Of a DNA stretch of 32,542 bases, positions 8,466 through 14,946 are shown piece by piece. Both the position numbers and the translations under genes were made by a program. The DNA comes from a virus. A model generated the notes under the pieces. It had not been told where the DNA came from. It made no database searches and saw only the letters and a list, made by a program, of their open reading frames with translations. The DNA lies in the IMG/VR virus record IMGVR_UViG_3300047550_002401, positions 1 to 32,542 of that record. One strand, written 5' to 3'. Every line of letters begins with the position of its first letter. Within the stretch, counting starts at the first letter, position 1.

Positions 8466-9025
8466 TACCTGACCTGCAGTTCTATAGTGTTACGCTCAAT
8501 GAGCGAGCGCATGCCGCTTGGAAGATTTTCCCAAAGACCGGTTTGGCAAGCCACGAGAGTGGGTAGACCTTTAGCCTCCCTAAACCTGAGCAGGTTCTCC
8601 ACTTCGTAGAACTGCATAGGAGAGTAACACCGGCCAACGTCATCGAGGAACAAGAACTTGCATTCCTTGAGATCCCACAAGGACCGTTCCCAGTCCAAGT
8701 ACTCCTTCCACAAGGCATCATCCCGTGCGTACTTCTGGGTCATGTCCTCCATGCGCCACAAGTTTCGTAGATCAGACAAATAATCGTACTCGGTCCAATA
8801 AATGATTTCCGTAGGAGAAGCGAAGTTGACTTCCAAAAGAAGATCAATCCCTGCAGAAGTTTTTCCTGAGCCAGAGGGAGCTACTAGGCGGGGAGCTAAC
8901 CCCTGATCCCAGGCTTTGGAGTTTATGTACTCACGGGCTATAGGGGTTTCGGAAACCTTGGTCTTAACTCGATTCTTGGCGGGCAAAGAGCCTGGTACAA
9001 AGGTCTTGTCAGGCAACCTAATCAC
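8465..9025 (-). CDS. AAA+ ATPase, probable DnaC/P-like helicase loader
   Basis: A 186-aa AAA+ ATPase with Walker A APSGSGKTS (residues 49-57), Walker B FLFLDDVGR (residues 124-132) and a sensor-like LVACQTG. It is short, and the layout matches DnaC/DnaI-type helicase loaders, which deliver DnaB rings to the origin. The start is GTG at 9025, overlapping the initiator stop by 8 nt. Position directly after an initiator and before a DnaB-type helicase is the lambda O-P order. It could alternatively be another IstB/DnaC-like ATPase, but context favours loading. Confidence 0.85.
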   Translation of the reverse strand: MIRLPDKTFVPGSLPAKNRVKTKVSETPIAREYINSKAWDQGLAPRLVAPSGSGKTSAGIDLLLEVNFASPTEIIYWTEYDYLSDLRNLWRMEDMTQKYARDDALWKEYLDWERSLWDLKECKFLFLDDVGRCYSPMQFYEVENLLRFREAKGLPTLVACQTGLWENLPSGMRSLIERNTIELQVR

Positions 9026-10133
9026 GACGACGGTCCTTTACCATCTGCCGAAACCGTTCCAGCTCCGACTCTTGATCAAGAACTGCTTCTCGGGAACTGC
9101 CGGACTTCTTACGAGCTATTCCCTCAAGCTTGGCTCTATTGAACCAGAAATCTTTCCATAGATCATCACTTTTCAAAACTACTTGACCGGTATCCACAAG
9201 TCTGAAAAATACCCTGACCATCTCAAGGGTCAAATCCAATCCTTGTTCAGAAATCAGTTGCTTAATTCGTGCCTGAAACACCGTCTTCATGGACCAGGGG
9301 TAGGCCAGGTTTTTGCGAGCCGTCCTGCTGTGGACCCACAGCTCGTAGAACAGGTTCAACACCTTAGTGCTCGGTGCTACCGAACCAGAGCCTTTCTTGG
9401 GATTGTCTCGCGGAACGTCAAAGTCGTCAAGGGAATCCTTGGGCGACGCCCACCCATCGTCAGACCGCATTGCTAATTCTTCCTCCCCTGGGGTCGCTGC
9501 GCCTTCGGCGCAGCGAGTACCCGTAGGGTACTCGCTTACTTCCTTGGTTTCTTCTTTGGTATGTAGGACAAACTTCCTGGTCACAGAGTCGCCCATGTTG
9601 TCCTGAGGACAAACTGTGTTGTCCTGAGGACAAACTGTGTTGTCCTGAGGACAAACTGTGTTGTCCTGAGGACCTAAAGGTGAGTCTTCCCCAGTCAACT
9701 TTGTTGACATTGAGGAAGAGCTGTCGGCCCGCAACTTTCCCAAAAAAGAGGATAGAGAGGAGTCCATGCTGGCCCTATCCTGGTACCACTGGCGGCACTC
9801 GGCAACCACACTGTCAGGGATTCCGAACCCCTTGACCCGCCGGAATCGAGAGTCGGATGAACTTCCTGAGAGGGGCACTAAAAGTCCCTTCTTGCGTAGC
9901 CTGAAAAGGCTCGATCGAAGCGTTGAGTGCTCCATGCACATGGACACTGACCAGTCTTGCTGACCCGTAGCAGGGAACCAAGAGAAGGCCATCGACGGTT
10001 CGGAACGCATCCCCCGCACCGCCACCCACATAAGTAGCTGGAAGTCATTAATCGACAGCTTGTGGTGCTGAGACCATCCGAACAAAAAGGCGTTCGACAG
10101 GTCTACTGCTCGGAACCCTGTGTTTCTTGTCAT
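9018..10133 (-). CDS. Winged-helix replication initiator
   Basis: A 371-aa protein. The N-terminal region (residues about 25-90) reads LSINDFQLLMWVAVRG, a long loop, then STLRSSLFRLRKKGLLVPL, a winged-helix DNA-binding domain like those of phage and plasmid initiators. A central linker (about 120-260) is low complexity and contains three and a half CPQDNTV repeats, encoded by a DNA iteron array. The C-terminal helical region (about 260-340, LFYELWVHSRTARKN) may contact the loader or helicase. The ATG at 10133 has AGGTTGGT just upstream. A lambda O-like role, binding the iterons in its own gene and recruiting the loader encoded next, is inferred from layout. Confidence 0.85.
   Translation of the reverse strand: MTRNTGFRAVDLSNAFLFGWSQHHKLSINDFQLLMWVAVRGMRSEPSMAFSWFPATGQQDWSVSMCMEHSTLRSSLFRLRKKGLLVPLSGSSSDSRFRRVKGFGIPDSVVAECRQWYQDRASMDSSLSSFLGKLRADSSSSMSTKLTGEDSPLGPQDNTVCPQDNTVCPQDNTVCPQDNMGDSVTRKFVLHTKEETKEVSEYPTGTRCAEGAATPGEEELAMRSDDGWASPKDSLDDFDVPRDNPKKGSGSVAPSTKVLNLFYELWVHSRTARKNLAYPWSMKTVFQARIKQLISEQGLDLTLEMVRVFFRLVDTGQVVLKSDDLWKDFWFNRAKLEGIARKKSGSSREAVLDQESELERFRQMVKDRRRD
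9495..9515. repeat. Perfect 9-bp hairpin inside the initiator gene
   Basis: CGCTGCGCC, a TTC loop, then GGCGCAGCG. It is GC-rich and lies about 80 bp from the iteron array. It shares its last three bases with the next hairpin, so both cannot fold fully at once on one strand. Confidence 0.85.
9513..9535. repeat. Perfect 10-bp hairpin inside the initiator gene
   Basis: GCGAGTACCC, a GTA loop, then GGGTACTCGC. It overlaps the preceding hairpin by three bases. Two perfect stems in coding DNA at this spot, next to iterons, suggest an origin structure or a translational control element. Confidence 0.85.
9598..9673. repeat. Iteron array: 21-bp tandem repeats, 3 full copies plus 1 partial
   Basis: Three identical 21-bp units begin at 9598, 9619 and 9640, followed by a 13-bp partial copy at 9661. 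Each contains TTGTCCTGAGGAC; the core TGTCCT-G-AGGACA is a perfect inverted repeat around one base. A degenerate half-site, AGGACAAACT, occurs at 9565-9574. A 21-bp period equals two helical turns, placing every site on the same DNA face. Confidence 0.93.
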
Positions 10134-10168
10134 ACCAACCTGGTACCTTGCGTTTCATCCTTTGAAAG

Positions 10169-10186
10169 GTGGTATGATTACACCAC
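10169..10186. promoter_or_regulatory. Operator-like palindrome upstream of the initiator gene
   Basis: GTGGTATGATTACACCAC has 5-bp perfect arms and seven of nine pairs matched. It lies 36 bp upstream of the initiator start. It contains TATGAT on the plus strand. A shorter palindrome, CCTTTGAAAGG, abuts it at 10159-10169. It may be a repressor or initiator binding site controlling replication genes. Confidence 0.45.
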
Positions 10187-10303
10187 TGTTCGGGGAGAGC
10201 GACAGTCGCCGCCCTTGGGTGTGAGGGGTTCGTCGCTGACGGCTCATCCCCGGCCACGGGCCTCTTTGCTACCGGAGGCCCGTGCTCTCTGAGAGAATAG
10301 CAG

Positions 10304-10331
10304 CAGGGGTCCCACAGGTGTGGGACCCCTG
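10304..10331 (-). terminator. Terminator-like hairpin after tRNA-Ile
   Basis: A perfect 13-bp inverted repeat, CAGGGGTCCCACA, GG, TGTGGGACCCCTG, beginning 3 nt beyond the tRNA 3' end. On the minus strand it is followed by CTGCTATTCTCTC, not a clean U-tract, so it may be a GC-rich terminator or processing signal. The symmetric stem could also stop plus-strand transcription. Confidence 0.6.
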
Positions 10332-10334
10332 ATG

Positions 10335-10407
10335 TGGGCCCGGTGGGGATTGAACCCACGACCAAACGAATATAAGTCGCCTGCTCTGACCGCTGAGCTA
10401 CAGGCCC
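10335..10407 (-). tRNA. tRNA-Ile, anticodon UAU
   Basis: A full cloverleaf: acceptor GGGCCTG/CGGGCCC with one G-U pair, D-arm GCTC/GAGC, anticodon stem GGCGA/TCGTT (two G-U pairs), loop CTTATAT, T-arm GTGGG-TTCAATC-CCCAC. The loop's central triplet is TAT, reading AUA. CCA is not encoded. It lies 18 nt after the upstream protein gene, so it is probably co-transcribed with it. Most bacteria read AUA with a lysidine-modified CAU tRNA, so a UAU tRNA is uncommon. Confidence 0.92.
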
Positions 10408-10425
10408 TTGAAACTGGTGGGGGTT

Positions 10426-11223
10426 TCAGAAGGTCAGTTGCGAGAACTGCTCAACTGTCAGGGAGTCCATAGAAATCGACTGATCGGGAAACACCGTCAG
10501 TAGGTAGTACTGACGGTCAGTACCTTTAGTGGCGGGCACGGTACCAGTATCAGTAGATACGCCAAGGATTGCCTCGATAAGAGACTCCTTTGACCTCATG
10601 TCCTTGGGCACTAGTCCTCGGGCCCCGACGATAGACTTCAACTCGTCCCTCGTAAGCTCCTCAAGCTCCTCACGGGTAAACCCGTCCAGTTGATCGGGAC
10701 TAACTTGGCTGGCCAGCTTGAGTGCCTCAAGCACGTCCGCCTCCTCAACTACGGGTTGAGGAGGGTCGATTTGTTCGACAACAGTGGGCGCATCTTGCTC
10801 GATGGTGAGCGGAGCCATCTGACCGCCGAGATCGAACACTTCTACCCCGTTATCGATGCAAGCATTGATAGCGAAGAGGGCGTCTTCATCGTGGTCGATG
10901 TCATGTGACATGACCAGGAGGCACCATTCCTCAGTAGGGCTGTCCGTTTCCGAAGCGGAGTGGGCCAAGGCACGCGCTACCGGCCGCTTAGCCGTGATGA
11001 TCCTGGCGCAATCCTTGTACTCGTCAAGGAGATCGAACGCAGCAGGCACTACTAGGTCGTAGTCAAACCGGTCACCCATCCAACTCAAGATGGCCTTGGT
11101 GGCAGGGGAGGGGTCCTCATACCCCACCAAGACAAACCTCGTATCGTCGTTGGCCAGAGACGCTAGAGTCTTGACCACTTCCTTAGTGTTAGGATTTCCG
11201 TTTCCGATGATGGTGTATCTCAC
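10426..11223 (-). CDS. Rossmann-like plus SAP/HeH-like domain protein
   Basis: A 265-aa protein that I do not recognise as a whole. Residues 1-135 alternate strands and helices (RYTIIGNGNPNT, TRFVLVGYED, EWCLLVMSHD, NGVEVFDLGGQ), like a Rossmann or nucleotide-binding fold. Residues about 185-225 read FTREELEELTRDELKSIV followed by an Arg/Lys-rich helix ending SLIEAILG, which matches the helix-extended-helix style of SAP, HeH and Rho N-terminal DNA-binding modules. The start is GTG with AGGAG upstream. It is the last protein before tRNA-Ile. A nucleic-acid-binding role is plausible, but no function can be assigned. Confidence 0.75.
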   Translation of the reverse strand: MRYTIIGNGNPNTKEVVKTLASLANDDTRFVLVGYEDPSPATKAILSWMGDRFDYDLVVPAAFDLLDEYKDCARIITAKRPVARALAHSASETDSPTEEWCLLVMSHDIDHDEDALFAINACIDNGVEVFDLGGQMAPLTIEQDAPTVVEQIDPPQPVVEEADVLEALKLASQVSPDQLDGFTREELEELTRDELKSIVGARGLVPKDMRSKESLIEAILGVSTDTGTVPATKGTDRQYYLLTVFPDQSISMDSLTVEQFSQLTF

Positions 11224-11251
11224 CGATTACTCCTATGTTTGTACGTACTTA

Positions 11252-11521
11252 TCAACGACGCCGCATGACGGACGCAACCGACTCGTCTGCTCTGGCGATG
11301 AGCAAGTTTTCCATAAGCTGGAGGAAGACTACTATACCAGAGGCCGCCAGCGGAGCAAGCCACGGTCGGTCACCTTCCCAAGGAATCAGAGCTAAGGCAG
11401 CCAAGGAGGGGTGCACTAAAGTCCACACCCATGAAGGGGCCTCTACCCACACCCGTGCAAGGCGCGTGACCCAGAATATTGACAGAGCAGTTACCAGCAG
11501 GGTTGTCATAGGGTACCCCAT
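11252..11521 (-). CDS. Small membrane protein, holin-like candidate
   Basis: An 89-aa hydrophobic protein. Two or three membrane segments are visible: about residues 5-20 (TTLLVTALSIFWVTRL), 32-47 (VHPSLAALALIP) and 55-75 (LAPLAASGIVVFLQLM), with a basic C-terminal tail (MRRR). AAAAGGAA precedes the ATG. Size and topology fit a holin, but the lysin-like gene is far away at the opposite end of the window, so other membrane roles are possible. It follows the last tail gene by 12 nt. Confidence 0.65.
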   Translation of the reverse strand: MGYPMTTLLVTALSIFWVTRLARVWVEAPSWVWTLVHPSLAALALIPWEGDRPWLAPLAASGIVVFLQLMENLLIARADESVASVMRRR

Positions 11522-11533
11522 TGTAGGTTCCTT

Positions 11534-13018
11534 TTAGCTCGTCTCCAAGAAAATCGTTACGCCCGCCTGACTTACATCTGAGATTGGGTAGAAGGCGTTG
11601 CCTTCCCAGTTACGGGGAGTATAGGCGGTAACTGCGTCCCAGTGGGCAACGATGTTGGCTCCTGTAGGGGCCCACTCCTCCACCATACCCGGCTTGTACG
11701 CCTCGTCGTTAGCGTCGTACCCGCCCATTAGACGAGTTTTTGCTAGTTGGTAGTTGTTGTACCACATGGAGAAGTGTTGATCGGCGTAGGCTGATCCGCC
11801 CATCCATCGGAAATCTCCGGGAAGCCCTTCGGTAGAGTTCCCATCAAAATAGGTGTATTGACCTTCGTGCGGGTCGACCAGCACGTTGTCAATCCATACG
11901 TTCCAAGCTTCGTCTGCGTCGGACGTGACCTTTATTCTGAGGCAGAGATCCACTGACCCATCGGGTACTTGGAACAACCCCGTGATCGTGTAGAAGCCTG
12001 TTGAAGCAGCCTCTTCACCTACTCCCAACGGGGTTGCTGTAAGGGTAGAACTTAGTGTAGAGGGCATGATTGGGAACTGGTAAGCTCCGTCAAACCCAAC
12101 TATTCCGTAGGTTACTGTTGCGTCAACGCTGCTTCGTATAAGGAAGCTTACGGACGCCCAATTGCCTACTACTGGGAAGTAGTTTGATTCAATGATTGCA
12201 GGCTCGCCAGCATCAATGTCAAGCTTTCCGCAGTAGATTCCGGGGCCCCTACCGCCGAGTACTTTGCTGAGCTGAGCGGCATCGTTAGTTCTCCACCCGA
12301 AGGGTTTGTCTGCAACGAGAGGACCTTCAAACGATGGGTTAGCGACGAAATTAGTGCGCTGAGGCTCGATCCATAGGTGCTGGGCGTGAGAACTTTCCCA
12401 CCTAGGTTCAGACGCCACGAGAGTTAGGAACCCGGCTGCGACGTCTGTACGTTGAGCACTGCTGCCTACACCACCGAACTGAGAAACCTTAACAGCGTAC
12501 ACCCCACCAGATGGCGCTGGTGTAGAGGTTTGTCCATAAAGCGCACCCTTATGGATGACAGACTCTCTACCTATTCCTTGGTTGGTTGCAAACAAAATTT
12601 TACCTATTAAATCGGGATCGGCGGCGTAATCCTTAATGTAAAAAATTACTGAGGATAGTTGTTCTTGAGAGTATGAGTCTATTTCCCAACCGGTAAAGTC
12701 TTCCACGGTTGCTAGTAGGTCCGTCGGAGACTGCTCGTAGACAAGTTTGAACGTAGTTACATCTCCATCAACATTTTTACTGAATCTAAATACTGGGGAA
12801 GAGGTAACGGTAGAAACAGCTACCGGTTGATTAGTACATGGGACCCACTCAGGGTTAGCCGGAAGGTTCTCCATCTCTTCAATTATTGAAAAAGTAGTAC
12901 CATACGACGGTATTAGGTCAGGAGATCTGGCGTAAAATTTCAAACCTATTTCAGCAACTTCCCAGTTTATGGTTGGGAAAAACTCGTTGAACCAGTTACT
13001 AGACAGCGTACCGGCCAT
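11534..13018 (-). CDS. Minor tail protein, carbohydrate-binding-like module
   Basis: A 494-aa structural protein, the last of the tail cluster. The middle begins TNFVANPSFEG and ends WIDNVLVDPHEG, the hallmark boundaries of a jelly-roll carbohydrate-binding-like module often found in minor tail proteins that touch the cell surface. The C-terminus ends in a beta-rich MGGYDANDEA region. The start ATG overlaps the previous stop as TGATG; a GTG one codon upstream is possible. Probably a receptor-contacting tip or fibre-base component; the exact role is inferred. Confidence 0.8.
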   Translation of the reverse strand: MAGTLSSNWFNEFFPTINWEVAEIGLKFYARSPDLIPSYGTTFSIIEEMENLPANPEWVPCTNQPVAVSTVTSSPVFRFSKNVDGDVTTFKLVYEQSPTDLLATVEDFTGWEIDSYSQEQLSSVIFYIKDYAADPDLIGKILFATNQGIGRESVIHKGALYGQTSTPAPSGGVYAVKVSQFGGVGSSAQRTDVAAGFLTLVASEPRWESSHAQHLWIEPQRTNFVANPSFEGPLVADKPFGWRTNDAAQLSKVLGGRGPGIYCGKLDIDAGEPAIIESNYFPVVGNWASVSFLIRSSVDATVTYGIVGFDGAYQFPIMPSTLSSTLTATPLGVGEEAASTGFYTITGLFQVPDGSVDLCLRIKVTSDADEAWNVWIDNVLVDPHEGQYTYFDGNSTEGLPGDFRWMGGSAYADQHFSMWYNNYQLAKTRLMGGYDANDEAYKPGMVEEWAPTGANIVAHWDAVTAYTPRNWEGNAFYPISDVSQAGVTIFLETS

Positions 13019-14946
13019 CACTCATCACCCAACTTGTAAACGGAACCAAGGTTCTCCGGGTGGCTTGACGTAGTAGGAATGCCAAGAGTCAGTGTCGGAG
13101 TACCGAGGTCTATCGCAAAGTCGGTAGAACTGTTCAACTCCTTGTAGAACATACAGGCCGCTACGAGCCTCTTACTATTATTTGAGAAAGCTATATAGGG
13201 TACAGCGTATACGTACGGTTGACCCAGTCTGGACATCGGAGCTTCTGAAGATACCGAGTATCTGACCATGTTTCCCTCGTGGTCGTCATCTCTAAAGGCG
13301 TCTTTAGATATGAAATCCTCAATTAAGTCAAATTCTCCAGTGGTCTTTGTGTCGTTAAACCACATAATGCCAACCTCAGTAACGCCTGGATCTGACCCTA
13401 AAACTGCTCTAGAAGAAAAGGCTGAAAACCAATAAACTACTCCCGGTACACATTTAATGCCGTGAAGTCTGGGGTAGAATGGGCTAAGGGTCTCTTTCTT
13501 CCAACGATTCTTAGTTGCGCCTGTGCCAAGGCCGCAGGCAAGGACTACTGCTCCCAAAGGCGTGACTTCCAAAGCGTTTCTACGGTCAACTATAGAGTCA
13601 GTTTCAGGTGTATCTAGGGAGAGAACCTGTTGGCGAACACTTTGAAATGTAGACGTAGATAGCGGGGGGTCCAGCCCAAGCCAAGACTGGCTGTTATAAA
13701 AAGACTCGTAAGTAGTATCAGTCGAAGCCGCCGATCCTAGGTCTCCCCACGACCCAGTACCTCCAGCGAACTCGGCGTCGTCAGTAAGGTTCATTAGATT
13801 GATACCGTCAATTATCTTACATCGATACTTAGTAGCGGCGAACGCCAGGTCCCTAATGCCTCGGGCACTTCCACGCTCGTCATAGAGCTGGCTGGCAGCG
13901 GCCAACAAGGACCTATACCTGGACGTGCCTAGAGAATGCTCGTGCTCAATGCCTAGGTTGCTGTCTCCGAGAAGCAGCATGAGAGGCTCACTGACTGAGT
14001 CTATGTCGTATATATGTTCTACGCCGTCAGCCAATGTTTTGGCATAGTCAAGCTCAAGACCTACTATAGACAGAAACCTCTTCAAAGTTCCCGAACTGCC
14101 GGTACCGTAGGCGAACTCTTGGTCCTTTGACTGATAGTAGGGAGGTACAAGCTCGTAAAGCTTGTCAGAGTGTTGAAAGTTGTTAGGAGTAAGGGCGTAC
14201 GACGACGCTGCTTTACGCCAAGTACTTACCAACCCTTCTTCGTCGGCATCAACTCCGCATAAGTAAAAGAATATCGAGTAGTAGTACCAGATGCCGGATC
14301 GCAAATTCCTGTCGTACAGGGCCAAGCCGTAGTTTGGTTTTCTGTAGTTGTCGTTCAGTGGCGGTTGCGTTTGAAAGTTGTCTGTAGAAATAACCCTTGT
14401 AGGAGAAGGAACAACGCTAGTGTAGCGCTCGTTCAGAACTTGAACTCCGTCAAGGGGAGAGACGGGCGCTCCAAACGAAGACCTAGATATTGCTACCCTA
14501 GGTACACGTCCATACTTTATGTCTGTCGTAGCCAAGGCCTCCACGGACTCGTCCACGGTCCAGGAAAGTCTCACAGTGTTGTAGTCCCAGAACTCTGCCG
14601 ACAGAGAAACTCGGGAACCTAGAGATTCAACAACCTGATCAGTGTTGGTGAACCGCACATACGCTGGAGATGGGGATATAGCCGAGCCGCCGGAAACGGC
14701 CTCAGAGAGAGCATACGCCGGTGCCACAGATTTATAGGAAAACGTGTTGTCGGTTACACCAACGATTACCCAGGTGCCGTCTACGTACTCGTCAACCCCG
14801 ATTACTTGAACTGACGCTCCTATAGAAAACCCATGAGTATCGCTTGTAGTTAGTGTGACAACTCCTGCTGTGGTTATGTCTTTATTAGTAATACTAATAG
14901 GGTAATTTCTTACAGTGTCTCTATCAGTAGTAAATGAAGACGTCAT
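13018..14946 (-). CDS. P2 gpI-like baseplate/tail protein
   Basis: A 642-aa protein. The segment at about residues 265-390 (LYELVPPYYQSKDQE, LDYAKTLADGVEHIYD, RGSARGIRDLAFAATKY) resembles the tail protein I family, which caps the baseplate wedge and holds fibres. An N-terminal module (residues 17-72) carries the HGF-x-x-G beta motif also present in the sheath and baseplate J proteins. The C-terminal third is beta-rich. The start overlaps the baseplate J stop as ATGA. Gene order gp25-like, J, I matches the P2/T4-type baseplate order, supporting the call. Confidence 0.82.
   Translation of the reverse strand: MTSSFTTDRDTVRNYPISITNKDITTAGVVTLTTSDTHGFSIGASVQVIGVDEYVDGTWVIVGVTDNTFSYKSVAPAYALSEAVSGGSAISPSPAYVRFTNTDQVVESLGSRVSLSAEFWDYNTVRLSWTVDESVEALATTDIKYGRVPRVAISRSSFGAPVSPLDGVQVLNERYTSVVPSPTRVISTDNFQTQPPLNDNYRKPNYGLALYDRNLRSGIWYYYSIFFYLCGVDADEEGLVSTWRKAASSYALTPNNFQHSDKLYELVPPYYQSKDQEFAYGTGSSGTLKRFLSIVGLELDYAKTLADGVEHIYDIDSVSEPLMLLLGDSNLGIEHEHSLGTSRYRSLLAAASQLYDERGSARGIRDLAFAATKYRCKIIDGINLMNLTDDAEFAGGTGSWGDLGSAASTDTTYESFYNSQSWLGLDPPLSTSTFQSVRQQVLSLDTPETDSIVDRRNALEVTPLGAVVLACGLGTGATKNRWKKETLSPFYPRLHGIKCVPGVVYWFSAFSSRAVLGSDPGVTEVGIMWFNDTKTTGEFDLIEDFISKDAFRDDDHEGNMVRYSVSSEAPMSRLGQPYVYAVPYIAFSNNSKRLVAACMFYKELNSSTDFAIDLGTPTLTLGIPTTSSHPENLGSVYKLGDE

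Larger units (their letters stand above)
9495..9710. other. Putative replication origin embedded in the initiator gene
   Basis: The segment combines the iteron array, two overlapping hairpins and a further inverted repeat (GTCAAC, TTT, GTTGAC at 9694-9708) inside a winged-helix initiator gene directly upstream of a loader gene. Phage lambda places four iterons within gene O in the same arrangement. That it is the functional origin is inference; an AT-rich unwinding element is not obvious. Confidence 0.65.
10134..10334. other. Structured intergenic region between replication and structural halves
   Basis: The longest stretch without a convincing gene. It holds the operator-like palindrome at 10169-10186, a 10-bp stem at 10255-10284 (CACGGGCCTC paired with GAGGCCCGTG, 10-nt loop), a short GCGAC-A-GTCGC stem near 10199, and the strong terminator-like hairpin at 10304-10331. 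It probably contains the initiator operon promoter and possibly a small RNA. No clear -35/-10 pair with good spacing was found for the minus strand. Confidence 0.55.

Noticed and set aside
9598-9673. CRISPR-like repeat array
   Set aside because: Repeats are contiguous with no spacers, short, and lie within a protein frame; iterons explain them better.
10048-10158. Small minus-strand frame beginning MKRKVPGWYDKKHR
   Set aside because: It overlaps the initiator gene in another frame, and its AAAGG sits directly against the ATG, too close for a ribosome site.
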